The notes beneath the pieces were generated by a model. It did not search any database, was not told the DNA's origin, and saw nothing but the letters and a program-made list of their open reading frames with translations. This document shows positions 36,477 to 45,295 of a stretch of 64,000 nt of DNA, in pieces (the stretch's first letter is position 1; each line of letters begins with the position of its first letter). This DNA is from CALBPI01 sp942491885 (lineage in GTDB: Bacteria; Pseudomonadota; Gammaproteobacteria; Steroidobacterales; Woeseiaceae), in contig CALOCQ010000002.1 of the NCBI GenBank assembly GCA_942491885.1, forward strand, positions 496,001-560,000. The letters run 5' to 3'. Position numbers and translations under genes: made by a program.

Positions 36477-38021
36477 TCAGGCAGCCGGATACTCAAATGC
36501 AGTTCGACACGCCGAGGTACCGTCCTGATTTTGCGTTACCGCATACATTAACGGGTGGCTGGCACCGCGCGGCGTGAATGCAACCAGCAATCGCAGCCCG
36601 TTATCGCCGGCATTGGTCGCGCCGTCGCAGCGGACAGACCAGCTGCTATGCTCATCGCCGACGAATGCGCCGGCCGCGGCAAGTTCGCCAAGAAATAAAC
36701 CCACTTGTTGCTCAATACGCTGCCAGGTCGACTCGCCGCGTTCGGCAAATAATGCCCAGCGGGTGCCGCGCTCGATGCGACGCAGGATGAACTTGGTCAG
36801 GCGCTGGCGGGTCAGCGAACCACGCTCGCGGTCACGCCCGTTGGCGCAGGTCACGAGCCCCGGAAACAACAAGCGCCGCTGCATGCCCGCCAACAGCGGA
36901 TTCACGCCCGCCCGCAGCAGGCGCAGCGCATCGTCGGGCTCGAGCACGCTGACCGGTTTCCAGTCGCGATGCAACGCAGCTGAGTTCTGTCGAAGATCGT
37001 CGGCAAGCGCCGACCAGACGTGATGCTGCTCGTCCTGGCGACACAAAAGGCCAATGATGGCGCCCGCGGCAGGCAATGGCCGCGCGGCGCCGGCGCGCGT
37101 CGTCAGCGCCGGGAAATAGGTCAGCGTACTGGCACTGAAGTTGCCGTCACGCACGCGCTGATTGACGAGTGTGGCGACGTCAGTAGCGTCGCCCGGCGGA
37201 TCCAGCATCAGCATCGCATTGCGTTTAACGCAAAAGCGTTCGGCCGCAAATACAAAAGCAGGCCCATAGGCCGCCAGGCCGCCGTCGCCACAGGCATACA
37301 GGAAATCGAAATGCTCGGCGCCCTGCAAAGCAAACATGCCGGTAGAATCGCGGTCTGAGCCGATCAGGTCATAGTCGGTAACCGCGCTGCCGTCACCGCC
37401 ATGATCGGTTATCGCGATGTAACCTATCGCGGAGTTGCTGAGCCCCGGGCGCATCTCATCCGGACGGCTGCCATCGTAACTGTCAAGATCGAGCCGTATC
37501 AGTGACGATGATTCCAGCTCGCGACCGACGAAGCGCCTGTCCGATTCGAGCGTCGACAGCCCCGAATGGATTTCCTGGTCGGTAATCTGGCGCTCTTTGA
37601 TATCCATGCGCTGCACGGTCAGATTGAAGCGATGCGGATCATCATCAGTGCGATCGTAATCGACCGATGCGCGCACGCGCTCACCCGAGCCGGGGTTCAC
37701 CGCGATGAGTCGCATGGGCTTGCCGTCGGTTGGCAACACGATGCGCCCGCCGCTTGCGTTATTCGCCACGCGCACAATGATCGCTTCACGACCGCCGTGC
37801 TGAAAAAATTGCGCTAAGGTCAGGCCCATGCTGCTGCCGGCCCACTGGCCGCCAAACAAGCGCTCAAATTCGGCAAGACCGCGAATAGTGACGGGTTCAT
37901 TCAGTGGGCCGGAAAGGCAGCGCCCGATGAAGGCAGCCACCGGCTGCGGCTGAACGGCGATGCGCTGGTCGCCTCCCGGCGCCTCGACAATGGTCATGCC
38001 GCTGTTCAAGCCATGTGGCAA
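36477..38021 (-). CDS. Orphan phage-type contractile tail sheath protein
   Basis: A 514-residue protein with the tail-sheath family start (VAAFIGRCLSGPLNEPVTIRGLAEFERLFGGQW), the middle region found in sheath proteins, and a C-terminal sheath domain (LTRQRLTKFILRRIERGTRWALFAERGESTWQRIEQQVGLFLGEL). Sheath proteins form the contractile outer tube of phage tails, R-type bacteriocins and extracellular contraction systems. The TTG at 38021 was chosen: it has GGAG 6 nt upstream and yields MPHGLNSGMTIVEAPG, which matches the usual opening. An ATG at 37997 is the alternative. No tube, baseplate, spike or ATPase gene is within this window. Confidence 0.85.
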   Translation of the reverse strand: MPHGLNSGMTIVEAPGGDQRIAVQPQPVAAFIGRCLSGPLNEPVTIRGLAEFERLFGGQWAGSSMGLTLAQFFQHGGREAIIVRVANNASGGRIVLPTDGKPMRLIAVNPGSGERVRASVDYDRTDDDPHRFNLTVQRMDIKERQITDQEIHSGLSTLESDRRFVGRELESSSLIRLDLDSYDGSRPDEMRPGLSNSAIGYIAITDHGGDGSAVTDYDLIGSDRDSTGMFALQGAEHFDFLYACGDGGLAAYGPAFVFAAERFCVKRNAMLMLDPPGDATDVATLVNQRVRDGNFSASTLTYFPALTTRAGAARPLPAAGAIIGLLCRQDEQHHVWSALADDLRQNSAALHRDWKPVSVLEPDDALRLLRAGVNPLLAGMQRRLLFPGLVTCANGRDRERGSLTRQRLTKFILRRIERGTRWALFAERGESTWQRIEQQVGLFLGELAAAGAFVGDEHSSWSVRCDGATNAGDNGLRLLVAFTPRGASHPLMYAVTQNQDGTSACRTAFEYPAA

Positions 38022-38155
38022 AGAGTTCTCCGTTAACCCGTCACGCAATTGCCAAGACAGCAAACGCTGCTAAGCTTGGACGTATTCTAAGGGTAGCCAC
38101 TGATTGATGCGAATCGGCCGGCACCTGTAACGCTGTTTCACTCGACGGAAGCGCA

Positions 38156-39208
38156 ATGACCAATAATTTACCGACCGGCTTCAGCTATCTTGGCGCGCAC
38201 TACAGCGGCCTCGCACGGCGGCTGACACGATTGCCGATCGGCGATTTTCCGACACCATTGCAACGCCTCGGTGACGAAACGCCGGCCTTGTGGGTCAAGC
38301 GTGATGACCTGACGCACCCGGTCTATGGCGGCAACAAGATTCGCAAACTCGAGTACCTTCTCGGTAAGGCGCGGCAGCGAAATAGCACTGAAATCGTAAC
38401 CTTTGGTGGCGTCGGTTCGAATCATGTTCTGGCTACCGCCATTCATGCCGGTGCGGCGCACGCACAGAGCACAGGCCTCGTCATGCCGCAGCGCATGACC
38501 GACTACGTCAAAGGCACCTTGCAGCGCCATCAACAGATCGACAGTCGCCTGTTGGCCTCGCCCGCCGCGCGCAAAGCGCGCCTCGCGCTGATGCGCCAGC
38601 TGCGTGACGACGCCGATGGCAAACTGACGGTCGTGCCGCTTGGCGGCACATCTGCGCGCGGCAGCATAGGTTATGTCAATGCGGCCTTCGAACTGGCCGC
38701 GCAATGGCGCCAGCCTGAGCCTCCGCAAAGGGTCTATGTCGCGGCCGGCACCATGGGCACAGCCGCAGGACTGGCCGTTGGTTTCCGGTTGCTGGGATGG
38801 CCCACTCGCGTGGTCGCCGTGCGCGTGACCGCAGCGGTGCAATGCAACGAACCGGCGATGGACAAGCTTTGCCGGAAGATCGGCAAGGTGTTGCATGATG
38901 CCGACCGCCGGGTTCGGCGGATCAGCGACGGCGCCAGCCTTGTGGACCTGCGCACGGAATATCTCGGCGAGGACTATGCCGACACGACGGAAGCGTCGCA
39001 GGGTGCGGTAGATACGGCGATGGCGCGTTGGCGATTGCCTTTGGAAACAACCTATACCGGCAAGGCGATGGCCTGCATGCTGGATGACATGGCGTCTGAC
39101 GACGATCGCGGCAACTGGATCTTCTGGCACACCTACAACGGCCGTGCGGTGCCCGCGCCGTCGCAGCTGGCGCCCGCCTACTCCGACTTCTTGTCTTTCT
39201 GCCGCTGA
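38156..39208 (+). CDS. PLP-dependent D-cysteine desulfhydrase / ACC deaminase-like enzyme
   Basis: A 350-residue fold-type II PLP enzyme. The lysine that binds PLP is in VYGGNKIRKLEYLL near residue 61, after LWVKRDDLT; GGVGSNHVLATA holds the cofactor ring and AAGTMGTAAG the phosphate. This branch includes D-cysteine desulfhydrase (giving pyruvate, ammonia and sulfide) and ACC deaminase, which the sequence alone does not separate for me. A ribosome site GGAAG precedes the ATG. If it releases sulfide, it links to the sulfide oxidation genes near 25 kb. Confidence 0.85.
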   Translation: MTNNLPTGFSYLGAHYSGLARRLTRLPIGDFPTPLQRLGDETPALWVKRDDLTHPVYGGNKIRKLEYLLGKARQRNSTEIVTFGGVGSNHVLATAIHAGAAHAQSTGLVMPQRMTDYVKGTLQRHQQIDSRLLASPAARKARLALMRQLRDDADGKLTVVPLGGTSARGSIGYVNAAFELAAQWRQPEPPQRVYVAAGTMGTAAGLAVGFRLLGWPTRVVAVRVTAAVQCNEPAMDKLCRKIGKVLHDADRRVRRISDGASLVDLRTEYLGEDYADTTEASQGAVDTAMARWRLPLETTYTGKAMACMLDDMASDDDRGNWIFWHTYNGRAVPAPSQLAPAYSDFLSFCR

Positions 39209-39318
39209 TCTTTTGCCGGTTGTGGTTGCCTGTCACGTGGCTGGCCGGTTTCGCGCTCGCGCAGACGACGCTGCGCCTCATCGAGCACAACTCGCATCCA
39301 TTCGCTGTCGTTACTCAC
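39178..39318 (-). CDS. Putative 46-residue highly charged protein
   Basis: A short frame starting with GTG that overlaps the L,D-transpeptidase stop as GTGA, the coupling used repeatedly in this region. It encodes a charged, mostly helical peptide (MRVVLDEAQRRLRERETGQ then a Gln/Lys-rich tail DQRQKDKKSE). It overlaps the 3' end of the convergent PLP-enzyme gene by 31 nt. No family is recognised, and the evidence is the coupling and composition only. Confidence 0.4.
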   Translation of the reverse strand: MSNDSEWMRVVLDEAQRRLRERETGQPRDRQPQPAKDQRQKDKKSE

Positions 39319-40484
39319 TCGTCGCCACCGGCTAAGTCGGCTTCGGCGTCTGCGACCTCGCGCATCATCTCGTCGAGTAGAGCGACGACCTCCTCGCGAT
39401 CCGGCCCGTCGGCAGGCGGTTCAGTGACGTTATCCACATAGACCATTGACGGGTTTGGCGAGCGCGCAGCACTGTCAAAGCGCCGTGCAATGCCGTCGCC
39501 GTCGCCGATCAATGCCAGCAACGCCGCCGCGCCCTGTTCGTCACGCAACATCCAGTGGCGGTCGCGAATAGCGGCCAAAACCTCGTCGATCAGGACCTGC
39601 TGGTCGCGTTCATCGTCTTCAAGGCGCGGATAGGCAGCCACGTAGAATTGCTCCTCGCGCCATCCTGCCAGCACCGGTTGATTAACAATCGTCACCGGTG
39701 TTCCCAGGCCCGCACTTGCGTACAGCGATTCGATATTTTCCGGATACAGTCGCACGCAACCATGGCTGACCCGCATCCCGACGCCGTAGGGCTGGTTGGT
39801 GCCATGCAAAAGATAGCCCGGCATATCCAGCTTCAGGACATGACGCCCCAGCGGGTTATCCGGCCCGGGCGGCACTACCGACGGCAACGGATCGCCGGCC
39901 GCCGCATGTTCTGCGCGCACCGACCTGGGTACATACCACGCGGGGTCGGTTGCTCTGGCAATCACCGTTGCCTGGCCGGTCGGCGTAGCCCAGCCGACAC
40001 GGCCAATGCCGATCGGGTAGGTAATCATCGTTGCAGGGTCGGCGTCTGATGCCGGCTCAAAATAGAACAGCCGCTTGGCCGCGATGTTGAGCACGATGCC
40101 CTCGCGCGGCGCTTCCGGCAGCACGAAACGTGTCGGCAGGATAATTTCGGTGCCCGCACCCGGCAGCCACGGGTCGATGCCCGGATTCGCGTTGACCAGT
40201 TCGTCGTAGCCAAGCCCGAAACTACGCGCGATATCGGAAAAGGTATCTTCTTCGCGGGCCTCGATCACCTGCACTTCGCCGAACACGGTTTGATCCGGGT
40301 CGGTGAGTACAAAGCGATGCTCAACGACGGGGTCGGCGACGACTCTCGGTTGTTCCGGTATTGGCTGACCGGTCCCGCCCCAGCGCTCGCCGATGCCATC
40401 GCGCATCAGGCTGCAGCCCGCCGTGGCGGCCAGCAAAAGCGCCAGCGCGCATGAGCGCGCAATGCCCGGCGCCGTGCGACTCAT
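39315..40484 (-). CDS. L,D-transpeptidase lipoprotein with LysM domain
   Basis: A 389-residue envelope protein. The lipobox LLLAATAGC (Cys24) indicates lipid anchoring. A LysM-like segment (EDTFSDIARSFGLGYDELVNANPGIDPWLP) near residue 80-115 binds peptidoglycan, and a YkuD catalytic domain follows with HGTNQPYGVG and SHGCVRLYPENI (catalytic Cys). This matches the ErfK/YbiS type that attaches lipoprotein or makes 3-3 cross-links. The acidic C-terminal tail is unusual. Its start overlaps the desaturase stop by 4 nt. Confidence 0.9.
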   Translation of the reverse strand: MSRTAPGIARSCALALLLAATAGCSLMRDGIGERWGGTGQPIPEQPRVVADPVVEHRFVLTDPDQTVFGEVQVIEAREEDTFSDIARSFGLGYDELVNANPGIDPWLPGAGTEIILPTRFVLPEAPREGIVLNIAAKRLFYFEPASDADPATMITYPIGIGRVGWATPTGQATVIARATDPAWYVPRSVRAEHAAAGDPLPSVVPPGPDNPLGRHVLKLDMPGYLLHGTNQPYGVGMRVSHGCVRLYPENIESLYASAGLGTPVTIVNQPVLAGWREEQFYVAAYPRLEDDERDQQVLIDEVLAAIRDRHWMLRDEQGAAALLALIGDGDGIARRFDSAARSPNPSMVYVDNVTEPPADGPDREEVVALLDEMMREVADAEADLAGGDE

Positions 40485-41395
40485 GCGCCGCTAGCCTCGC
40501 GCAGCACGCGCGCATAGCCGCCAGTCACCGGCATGTTGTGTTGTGTGGTGAGGCCTGCTCCGGCAAGCGCCCGATGCACGCCAGCCAGTCGGTAGCACGG
40601 CACACCCATGAACAGGTGATGCTCGGCGTGGTAGTTCACAAAATACGGCGCCACGAAAATGCGCGCCAGCCAACCGGCCTCGGTGGTGCGCGCGACCCGC
40701 CACGGATCAGGTTCGTTGGTCATACAGGCGTGCTCAGCAATGTTGCGCAGGCGCGTTACCAGCATATTCCAGGTCGCCATCGGCAACAGCCATAACAACA
40801 GATATACCCACAGCATGTCGGTCGCAACCGCCAGAGCGGCGAACACACATTGCGTGGTCAGCATCGCCCATTCGGAACGCAACATGCGCCGCCGGCCCAG
40901 CGCAGCCGCCAGCACCGGCAGAATTCTTAATTTGATAAACGTCAGCCCGGTAAGGTCACGCACAACCTTGCGTAAAAGACTGGCGCGTGTAACCGGAAAC
41001 GGCGCCGACAACTTGAGGTCCGGGTCTTCGGCTTGTTGTGCGAAGCGGTGATGCTTCAGGTGGTAGGCGCGGTACTCTTGCAGATCGACGCCGACCGGCC
41101 AGGCGCATAACCACTGACCAATCAGATCATTCCAGCGCGTGCTCCTGGTAAGTAAGCCATGCGCCGCATCGTGCATCAGGATAGCGAGCCCGAGCTGGCG
41201 CGATCCAATCAGCAACACCGCCACGCCGATGGTCAGCGGATTGGGTATGGCGATCGCGAGCGACGCCGCGGCGATGATGACCAGCCAGGCGTGCGCCACC
41301 ATCCACGGCCCCCGCCACGCGCTGTGCGCCGACAATTCTGCCCAGCGTGCGTCGCCGAACACGGTCTTGCCCTGAACTTTGCTGACCATTCCCAT
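40481..41395 (-). CDS. Membrane fatty acid desaturase
   Basis: A 304-residue di-iron membrane enzyme with the three histidine boxes HDAAH, HLKHH and HAEHH placed between hydrophobic segments (WLVIIAAASLAIAI, LAIAIPNPLTIGVAVLLIG, LWVYLLLWLLPMATW). These are typical of acyl-lipid or acyl-CoA desaturases; hydroxylases and ketolases share the boxes, so regiospecificity is not known. The start lies 17 nt after the methyltransferase stop, and its end is coupled to the L,D-transpeptidase gene. Confidence 0.88.
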   Translation of the reverse strand: MGMVSKVQGKTVFGDARWAELSAHSAWRGPWMVAHAWLVIIAAASLAIAIPNPLTIGVAVLLIGSRQLGLAILMHDAAHGLLTRSTRWNDLIGQWLCAWPVGVDLQEYRAYHLKHHRFAQQAEDPDLKLSAPFPVTRASLLRKVVRDLTGLTFIKLRILPVLAAALGRRRMLRSEWAMLTTQCVFAALAVATDMLWVYLLLWLLPMATWNMLVTRLRNIAEHACMTNEPDPWRVARTTEAGWLARIFVAPYFVNYHAEHHLFMGVPCYRLAGVHRALAGAGLTTQHNMPVTGGYARVLREASGA

Positions 41396-41412
41396 GCGCT
41401 GATCTTAGCAAA

Positions 41413-42162
41413 TTAGCGCGATTCGGGATGTGCGAGTGCATGCACAATCAACGGCCAGTGCACGTCGCGGGCCTGCGGGCCCCACAATTCGCGCAACGCA
41501 GTGTCGATCCCGGCCAGCGGATCGCTGCCGGTACCGGCAATGCAGCGCTGCACAGCGGACCAGCTCGACAAGTAGCCCAACAGGTCATCGGCCAGCCATG
41601 ACTGAGTAATGGCGAGCGTCGGCGGCTGCAGGCGCGGCCAGTCGGGCAAGATGCCACGATAGCCGCTATCCACAAGATCGCGCTCGGGCGGCCACCAACC
41701 GTCCAGTGTCTGGCGATAAAAGTGGTCGATCAGGGCATCAATGTCCGGGTTTATCGTGCACATTTCATACGTCCATACGGCAACGACGCCATCGCGACGA
41801 AGTACTTGTGCGGCATGCGTGAAAAAGCGCGGAATATCGAACCAATGCAGCGCCTGCGCCACGCTGATCAGATCGACGCTGTCGTCGGCAAGCCCGCTCG
41901 CCTCGGCAGGCGCGACGGCGAAGGTCACGCCTTCGCAGGCCGGGGCGTTTTCAATCTGCGCGCTGCTGGCGTCGGTCGCCGTTACGCGCTGAAAATGACC
42001 TGCCAATGCGCGTGCCGCCTGACCATTGCCCGTCGCACAATCCCACGCGTGCTCGCGTCGGGCGCACTGTGCCACCAGCCACTCGTAGAGCGCGGGCGGG
42101 TAACCGGGTCGAAAACGGGCGTAAGTGTTTGCGTGGCCGGAGAAGTGGTCCTTGAAACTCAT
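41413..42162 (-). CDS. Class I SAM-dependent methyltransferase
   Basis: A 249-residue methyltransferase of the type-11 family. The SAM loop is WDCATGNGQAARALAGHF, the acidic residue of motif II is in VTATDASSAQI, and VDLISVAQALHWFDIPRFF is the post-motif region. Substrate unknown; relatives are often annotated by analogy to trans-aconitate methyltransferase. Its ATG overlaps the PdeM stop by 4 nt, so it is expressed with the DNA repair cluster. Confidence 0.85.
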   Translation of the reverse strand: MSFKDHFSGHANTYARFRPGYPPALYEWLVAQCARREHAWDCATGNGQAARALAGHFQRVTATDASSAQIENAPACEGVTFAVAPAEASGLADDSVDLISVAQALHWFDIPRFFTHAAQVLRRDGVVAVWTYEMCTINPDIDALIDHFYRQTLDGWWPPERDLVDSGYRGILPDWPRLQPPTLAITQSWLADDLLGYLSSWSAVQRCIAGTGSDPLAGIDTALRELWGPQARDVHWPLIVHALAHPESR

Positions 42163-42851
42163 TGCCGGGTAATGTCCACAACCGCATCCATGCCGACAGC
42201 ATACACCCGGTCTTGCCCACCCGGCCGGATGTTGGCACCGCCTGTAAAACCGCCGAATGCCGGTAACACCGCATAGTTCTCACGCAACCAGAACACCGGC
42301 GCACGCAGGCTATCACCGGCCAGTCGCAACCGCCGCGTCGGATGTAAATGTCCGGCGATCACATAGCGCCCCTGCTGCTCGTATGGCTCGTGGTCGAAGC
42401 GGAACGGGCCCTCATCAACCGCCTGCGCATGCCAGTCGATACGATTGGCAAACGTCTCGGGCAGCTGCGCAACGGTGACGCGGTCATGGTTGCCGGCAAC
42501 TACTGACAATCCAACATCGGGATGACGCTGCAGCCACGCATGCAATTTATCCGGCCAGTCGTCGGCGGCCACCGGTGGTGCATGCATGAGGTCACCCAAC
42601 ACCAGAATACGGGCGACATCGTGGGCGGACAGCACACGATCGAGCCGCGCCAGTTCGTCGTCCATACCACCGTCGGGAATCGCGAGACCGCGCCTGCCGA
42701 ATACGCCCGCCTTACCGAGGTGCCAATCGGCAATCAGCAGCGTGCGCCGACGTGACCACAGGGCTGCGCGTTCCGGTAACAACAGCAGCGTTTCGCCGGC
42801 GCAGTCCGCGCTAACGCCAGAACTGATCGGGCGCGACGGGGAGCCGGTCAC
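42159..42851 (-). CDS. pdeM: Ligase-associated metallophosphoesterase (MPE / PdeM)
   Basis: A 230-residue calcineurin-like nuclease of the four-gene Lhr-Lig-Exo-MPE DNA repair cluster. Metal ligands lie in LIADWHLGKAG, LVLGDLMHAP, VVAGNHD and IAGHLHPT. Characterised relatives are Mn-dependent DNA nucleases. The GTG at 42851 overlaps the helicase stop (GTGA), which fixes the start; the frame is open for 36 codons further up within the helicase gene. Confidence 0.9.
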   Translation of the reverse strand: MTGSPSRPISSGVSADCAGETLLLLPERAALWSRRRTLLIADWHLGKAGVFGRRGLAIPDGGMDDELARLDRVLSAHDVARILVLGDLMHAPPVAADDWPDKLHAWLQRHPDVGLSVVAGNHDRVTVAQLPETFANRIDWHAQAVDEGPFRFDHEPYEQQGRYVIAGHLHPTRRLRLAGDSLRAPVFWLRENYAVLPAFGGFTGGANIRPGGQDRVYAVGMDAVVDITRQ

Positions 42852-45295
42852 GATGCTTTTCTCGGGCGCGTGCCCGCATTCAGCCGCGCGGCCATACGCT
42901 CGACGCGATCGCGCCACGTTTCGCTCGACATGATCTGACTCTGCAAACGCTCCGCCCACAACGGAAATGCAAACGGCGACAAACGCTCTGTGGCGTGAAT
43001 GGCGATCTCCCCCGCCTGCAGCCGCTCAAGCGCATCACGCATTCGAGTCGTTTCAAGCTGCGCATCGAGCACCTCGCGGCGCGCCTGATCGAGCAACAGG
43101 TTGCCGTCGTCGTAGCGCTCGAGCACATCGAATATCAAGCCGCTAGAGGCCTGAATCTGGCGCGTCGATTTGCCGCTGCCCGGATAGCCGGTAAAAACCA
43201 GCCCGGCGATACGCGCGATATCGCGAAACTGGCGCTTCGCCGCTTCGCTGAGGTTGGCACTTGCGTAGAGATGATCGACCAGTGCGTCGGGACTCAGCCA
43301 ATCACGAATGGTTTGCTCATCAAGCGCGATTTCCTGTTGGCTCAACAACTCGAAACCGTAGTCGTTGACCGACAACGTAAACGTAATCGGGCGCGACTGG
43401 CTGATGCGCCATGCCACCAGCGTTGCCATGCCCTCATGCACCAGCCGCCCGGCGAACGGGAAGAAAAACATACTGGTGCCCTCGCGCGTCTTGCAGGTTT
43501 CCACCAGCAGTACGCCCGGCGAAGGCAATCGCGACACTTCGGCCTGGCGTTGCAGCAGCGGCGTCAGAACGCCCAGCTCGCGCCCCATGTCCTCGCCCGC
43601 GGCATAGCCGTCGAGCACCGCCAACATGCTGTCGGCCAGCGCCGTCGACAACGGCATCCGCCCGCCCTGCCAGCGCGGCACGGCCTTGCGACCGGCCTTC
43701 GCGCGCTTGACGAAAGCGGTCATGTCGCGCACCTGCGCCAGCTCGACCAGCCGGCCCGCAAACAGGAAGCGATCGCCTTTCTCCAGCCGCGACACGAAGG
43801 ATTCCTCTATCGTGCCGAGCGATCCGCCGGACAGCCATTTGACCCGCATCGCGGTATCGCTGGAAATTGTGCCGATGCTCATGCGGTGTTGGCGCGACAG
43901 GCGCCCGTCGGTCATGCGCATGACACCGTTTTCATCGACGACGCGATGGAACTGCGGATAGCCCGACAACGCCTGGCCGCCGCGCGTAATGAAATCGAGA
44001 CACCATGCCCACTCGCTATCGCTGAGTGCGCGAAATGCGTAGCTTGTTCGCACCTCGTCGAGCATCTCATCGGCGACGAAACCGCCGCCGAGCGCAATCG
44101 TAACGAGATGCTGTGTCAACACATCCAGCGATCGTTGCAGCGGTACCCGTCGCTCAATGTCGCGACGATTCCACGCGTCGCGCGCCGCAGCGATTTCGAG
44201 CAACTCGAGCGCGTAAGTCGGCACACACCACACGCTCGAGACGGCACCCGGCTGATGCCCGCTGCGCCCGGCGCGCTGCATCAGTCGTGCGACGCCTTTC
44301 GGACTGCCGATCTGCAGGACCTGATCGACCGGCGCGAAATCGACACCAAGATCAAGCGATGACGTGCAAACCACGGCCAGCAAATCGCCGGCGGCAAGCC
44401 CGGCCTCGATTTGTGTGCGCAGCTTGCGGTCGATCGAACCGTGGTGCAGCGCGATGCGCCCGACCCAATCGCCGCGCGACATCATCAACGCCTCAAACCA
44501 CAGTTCGGCCTGGGCACGTGTGTTGGTGAACACCAGCGTCGAGCGCGCCGCCTCGATACGCTCAATGACCGCATCAACCAGTCCGATACCGAGGCGCCCC
44601 GACCACGGGAAGCACTCGAGCGTCTCCGGATGCAGCGCACTAACGGTGACTGTTTTGGGCGCCTCACCGGCGATCAGCACCTGCTTGTCGGCGCCGTGGC
44701 AAAGCACCTGCATCGCCTCATCGAGATTGGCGAGCGTGGCGGATAAGCCCCAGACCCGCAGCGACGGTCGCAATCTGCGCAGCCGCGCGAGGCCAAGCTC
44801 CAACTGCACGCCACGCTTGCTGCCGAGAAGCTCGTGCCACTCGTCGACGATCACCGCATCGAGGTTGCGAAACAACTTGCCGCCATCGGCATAGCTGAGC
44901 AGCACGGACAAGCTTTCCGGTGTCGTAATCAGCGTGTCGGGTGGTTGCTTTCGTTGCCGCGCTCGCGCACTCGCGGAGGTATCGCCGGTGCGCACCTCGA
45001 CACGCCAGTCGCTACCGATCGCATCGGCTGCGGCCTGCAGGTTCTTGCGGGTGTCATTGGCCAGTGCGCGCAGCGGCGTTATCCACAACACGCGCAGGCC
45101 CCGTCCCGCGATGTGCCCGGATTCGAGCAGTGGGCCCAGCCATGCCGCCAGCGTCTTGCCGCTGCCGGTCGGCGAGTGAATCAAACCCGACTCACCACGC
45201 CTGTATGCATCCCACGCGGCGCGCTGAAAGTCGAACACCTGCCAGTCGGCATCGGCAAACCAGCGCTCGACGTGCTCGGTGTTGATAGCCGTCAC
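42848..45295 (-). CDS. lhr: Ligase-associated Lhr-Core DNA helicase
   Basis: An 815-residue superfamily 2 helicase of the Lhr-Core type: Walker A IHSPTGSGKTLAAW, ITPLRAL, TTPESL, the DEWH box VDEWHELLGSKRG, SATLAN, then STLVFTNTRAQAELWF, CTSSLDLGVDF and QRAGRSGH. The WH and Lhr-specific region follow to the C-terminus. Relatives are 3'-to-5' helicases that unwind RNA:DNA and DNA. The GTG start overlaps the ligase stop as GTGA. It is the third gene of exo-lig-lhr-mpe. Confidence 0.94.
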   Translation of the reverse strand: MTAINTEHVERWFADADWQVFDFQRAAWDAYRRGESGLIHSPTGSGKTLAAWLGPLLESGHIAGRGLRVLWITPLRALANDTRKNLQAAADAIGSDWRVEVRTGDTSASARARQRKQPPDTLITTPESLSVLLSYADGGKLFRNLDAVIVDEWHELLGSKRGVQLELGLARLRRLRPSLRVWGLSATLANLDEAMQVLCHGADKQVLIAGEAPKTVTVSALHPETLECFPWSGRLGIGLVDAVIERIEAARSTLVFTNTRAQAELWFEALMMSRGDWVGRIALHHGSIDRKLRTQIEAGLAAGDLLAVVCTSSLDLGVDFAPVDQVLQIGSPKGVARLMQRAGRSGHQPGAVSSVWCVPTYALELLEIAAARDAWNRRDIERRVPLQRSLDVLTQHLVTIALGGGFVADEMLDEVRTSYAFRALSDSEWAWCLDFITRGGQALSGYPQFHRVVDENGVMRMTDGRLSRQHRMSIGTISSDTAMRVKWLSGGSLGTIEESFVSRLEKGDRFLFAGRLVELAQVRDMTAFVKRAKAGRKAVPRWQGGRMPLSTALADSMLAVLDGYAAGEDMGRELGVLTPLLQRQAEVSRLPSPGVLLVETCKTREGTSMFFFPFAGRLVHEGMATLVAWRISQSRPITFTLSVNDYGFELLSQQEIALDEQTIRDWLSPDALVDHLYASANLSEAAKRQFRDIARIAGLVFTGYPGSGKSTRQIQASSGLIFDVLERYDDGNLLLDQARREVLDAQLETTRMRDALERLQAGEIAIHATERLSPFAFPLWAERLQSQIMSSETWRDRVERMAARLNAGTRPRKAS

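Noticed and set aside
36477..38021. Prophage or tailocin island around the sheath gene
   Set aside because: Neighbours are DUF427, a PLP enzyme and metabolic genes; no integrase, capsid, tube, lysis gene or attachment-site repeat was seen, so only the single gene is called.
42995..44362. 455-codon frame antisense to the Lhr helicase gene
   Set aside because: The helicase motifs fix the minus strand as coding; the antisense product is His/Arg/Gln-rich, a typical shadow composition.
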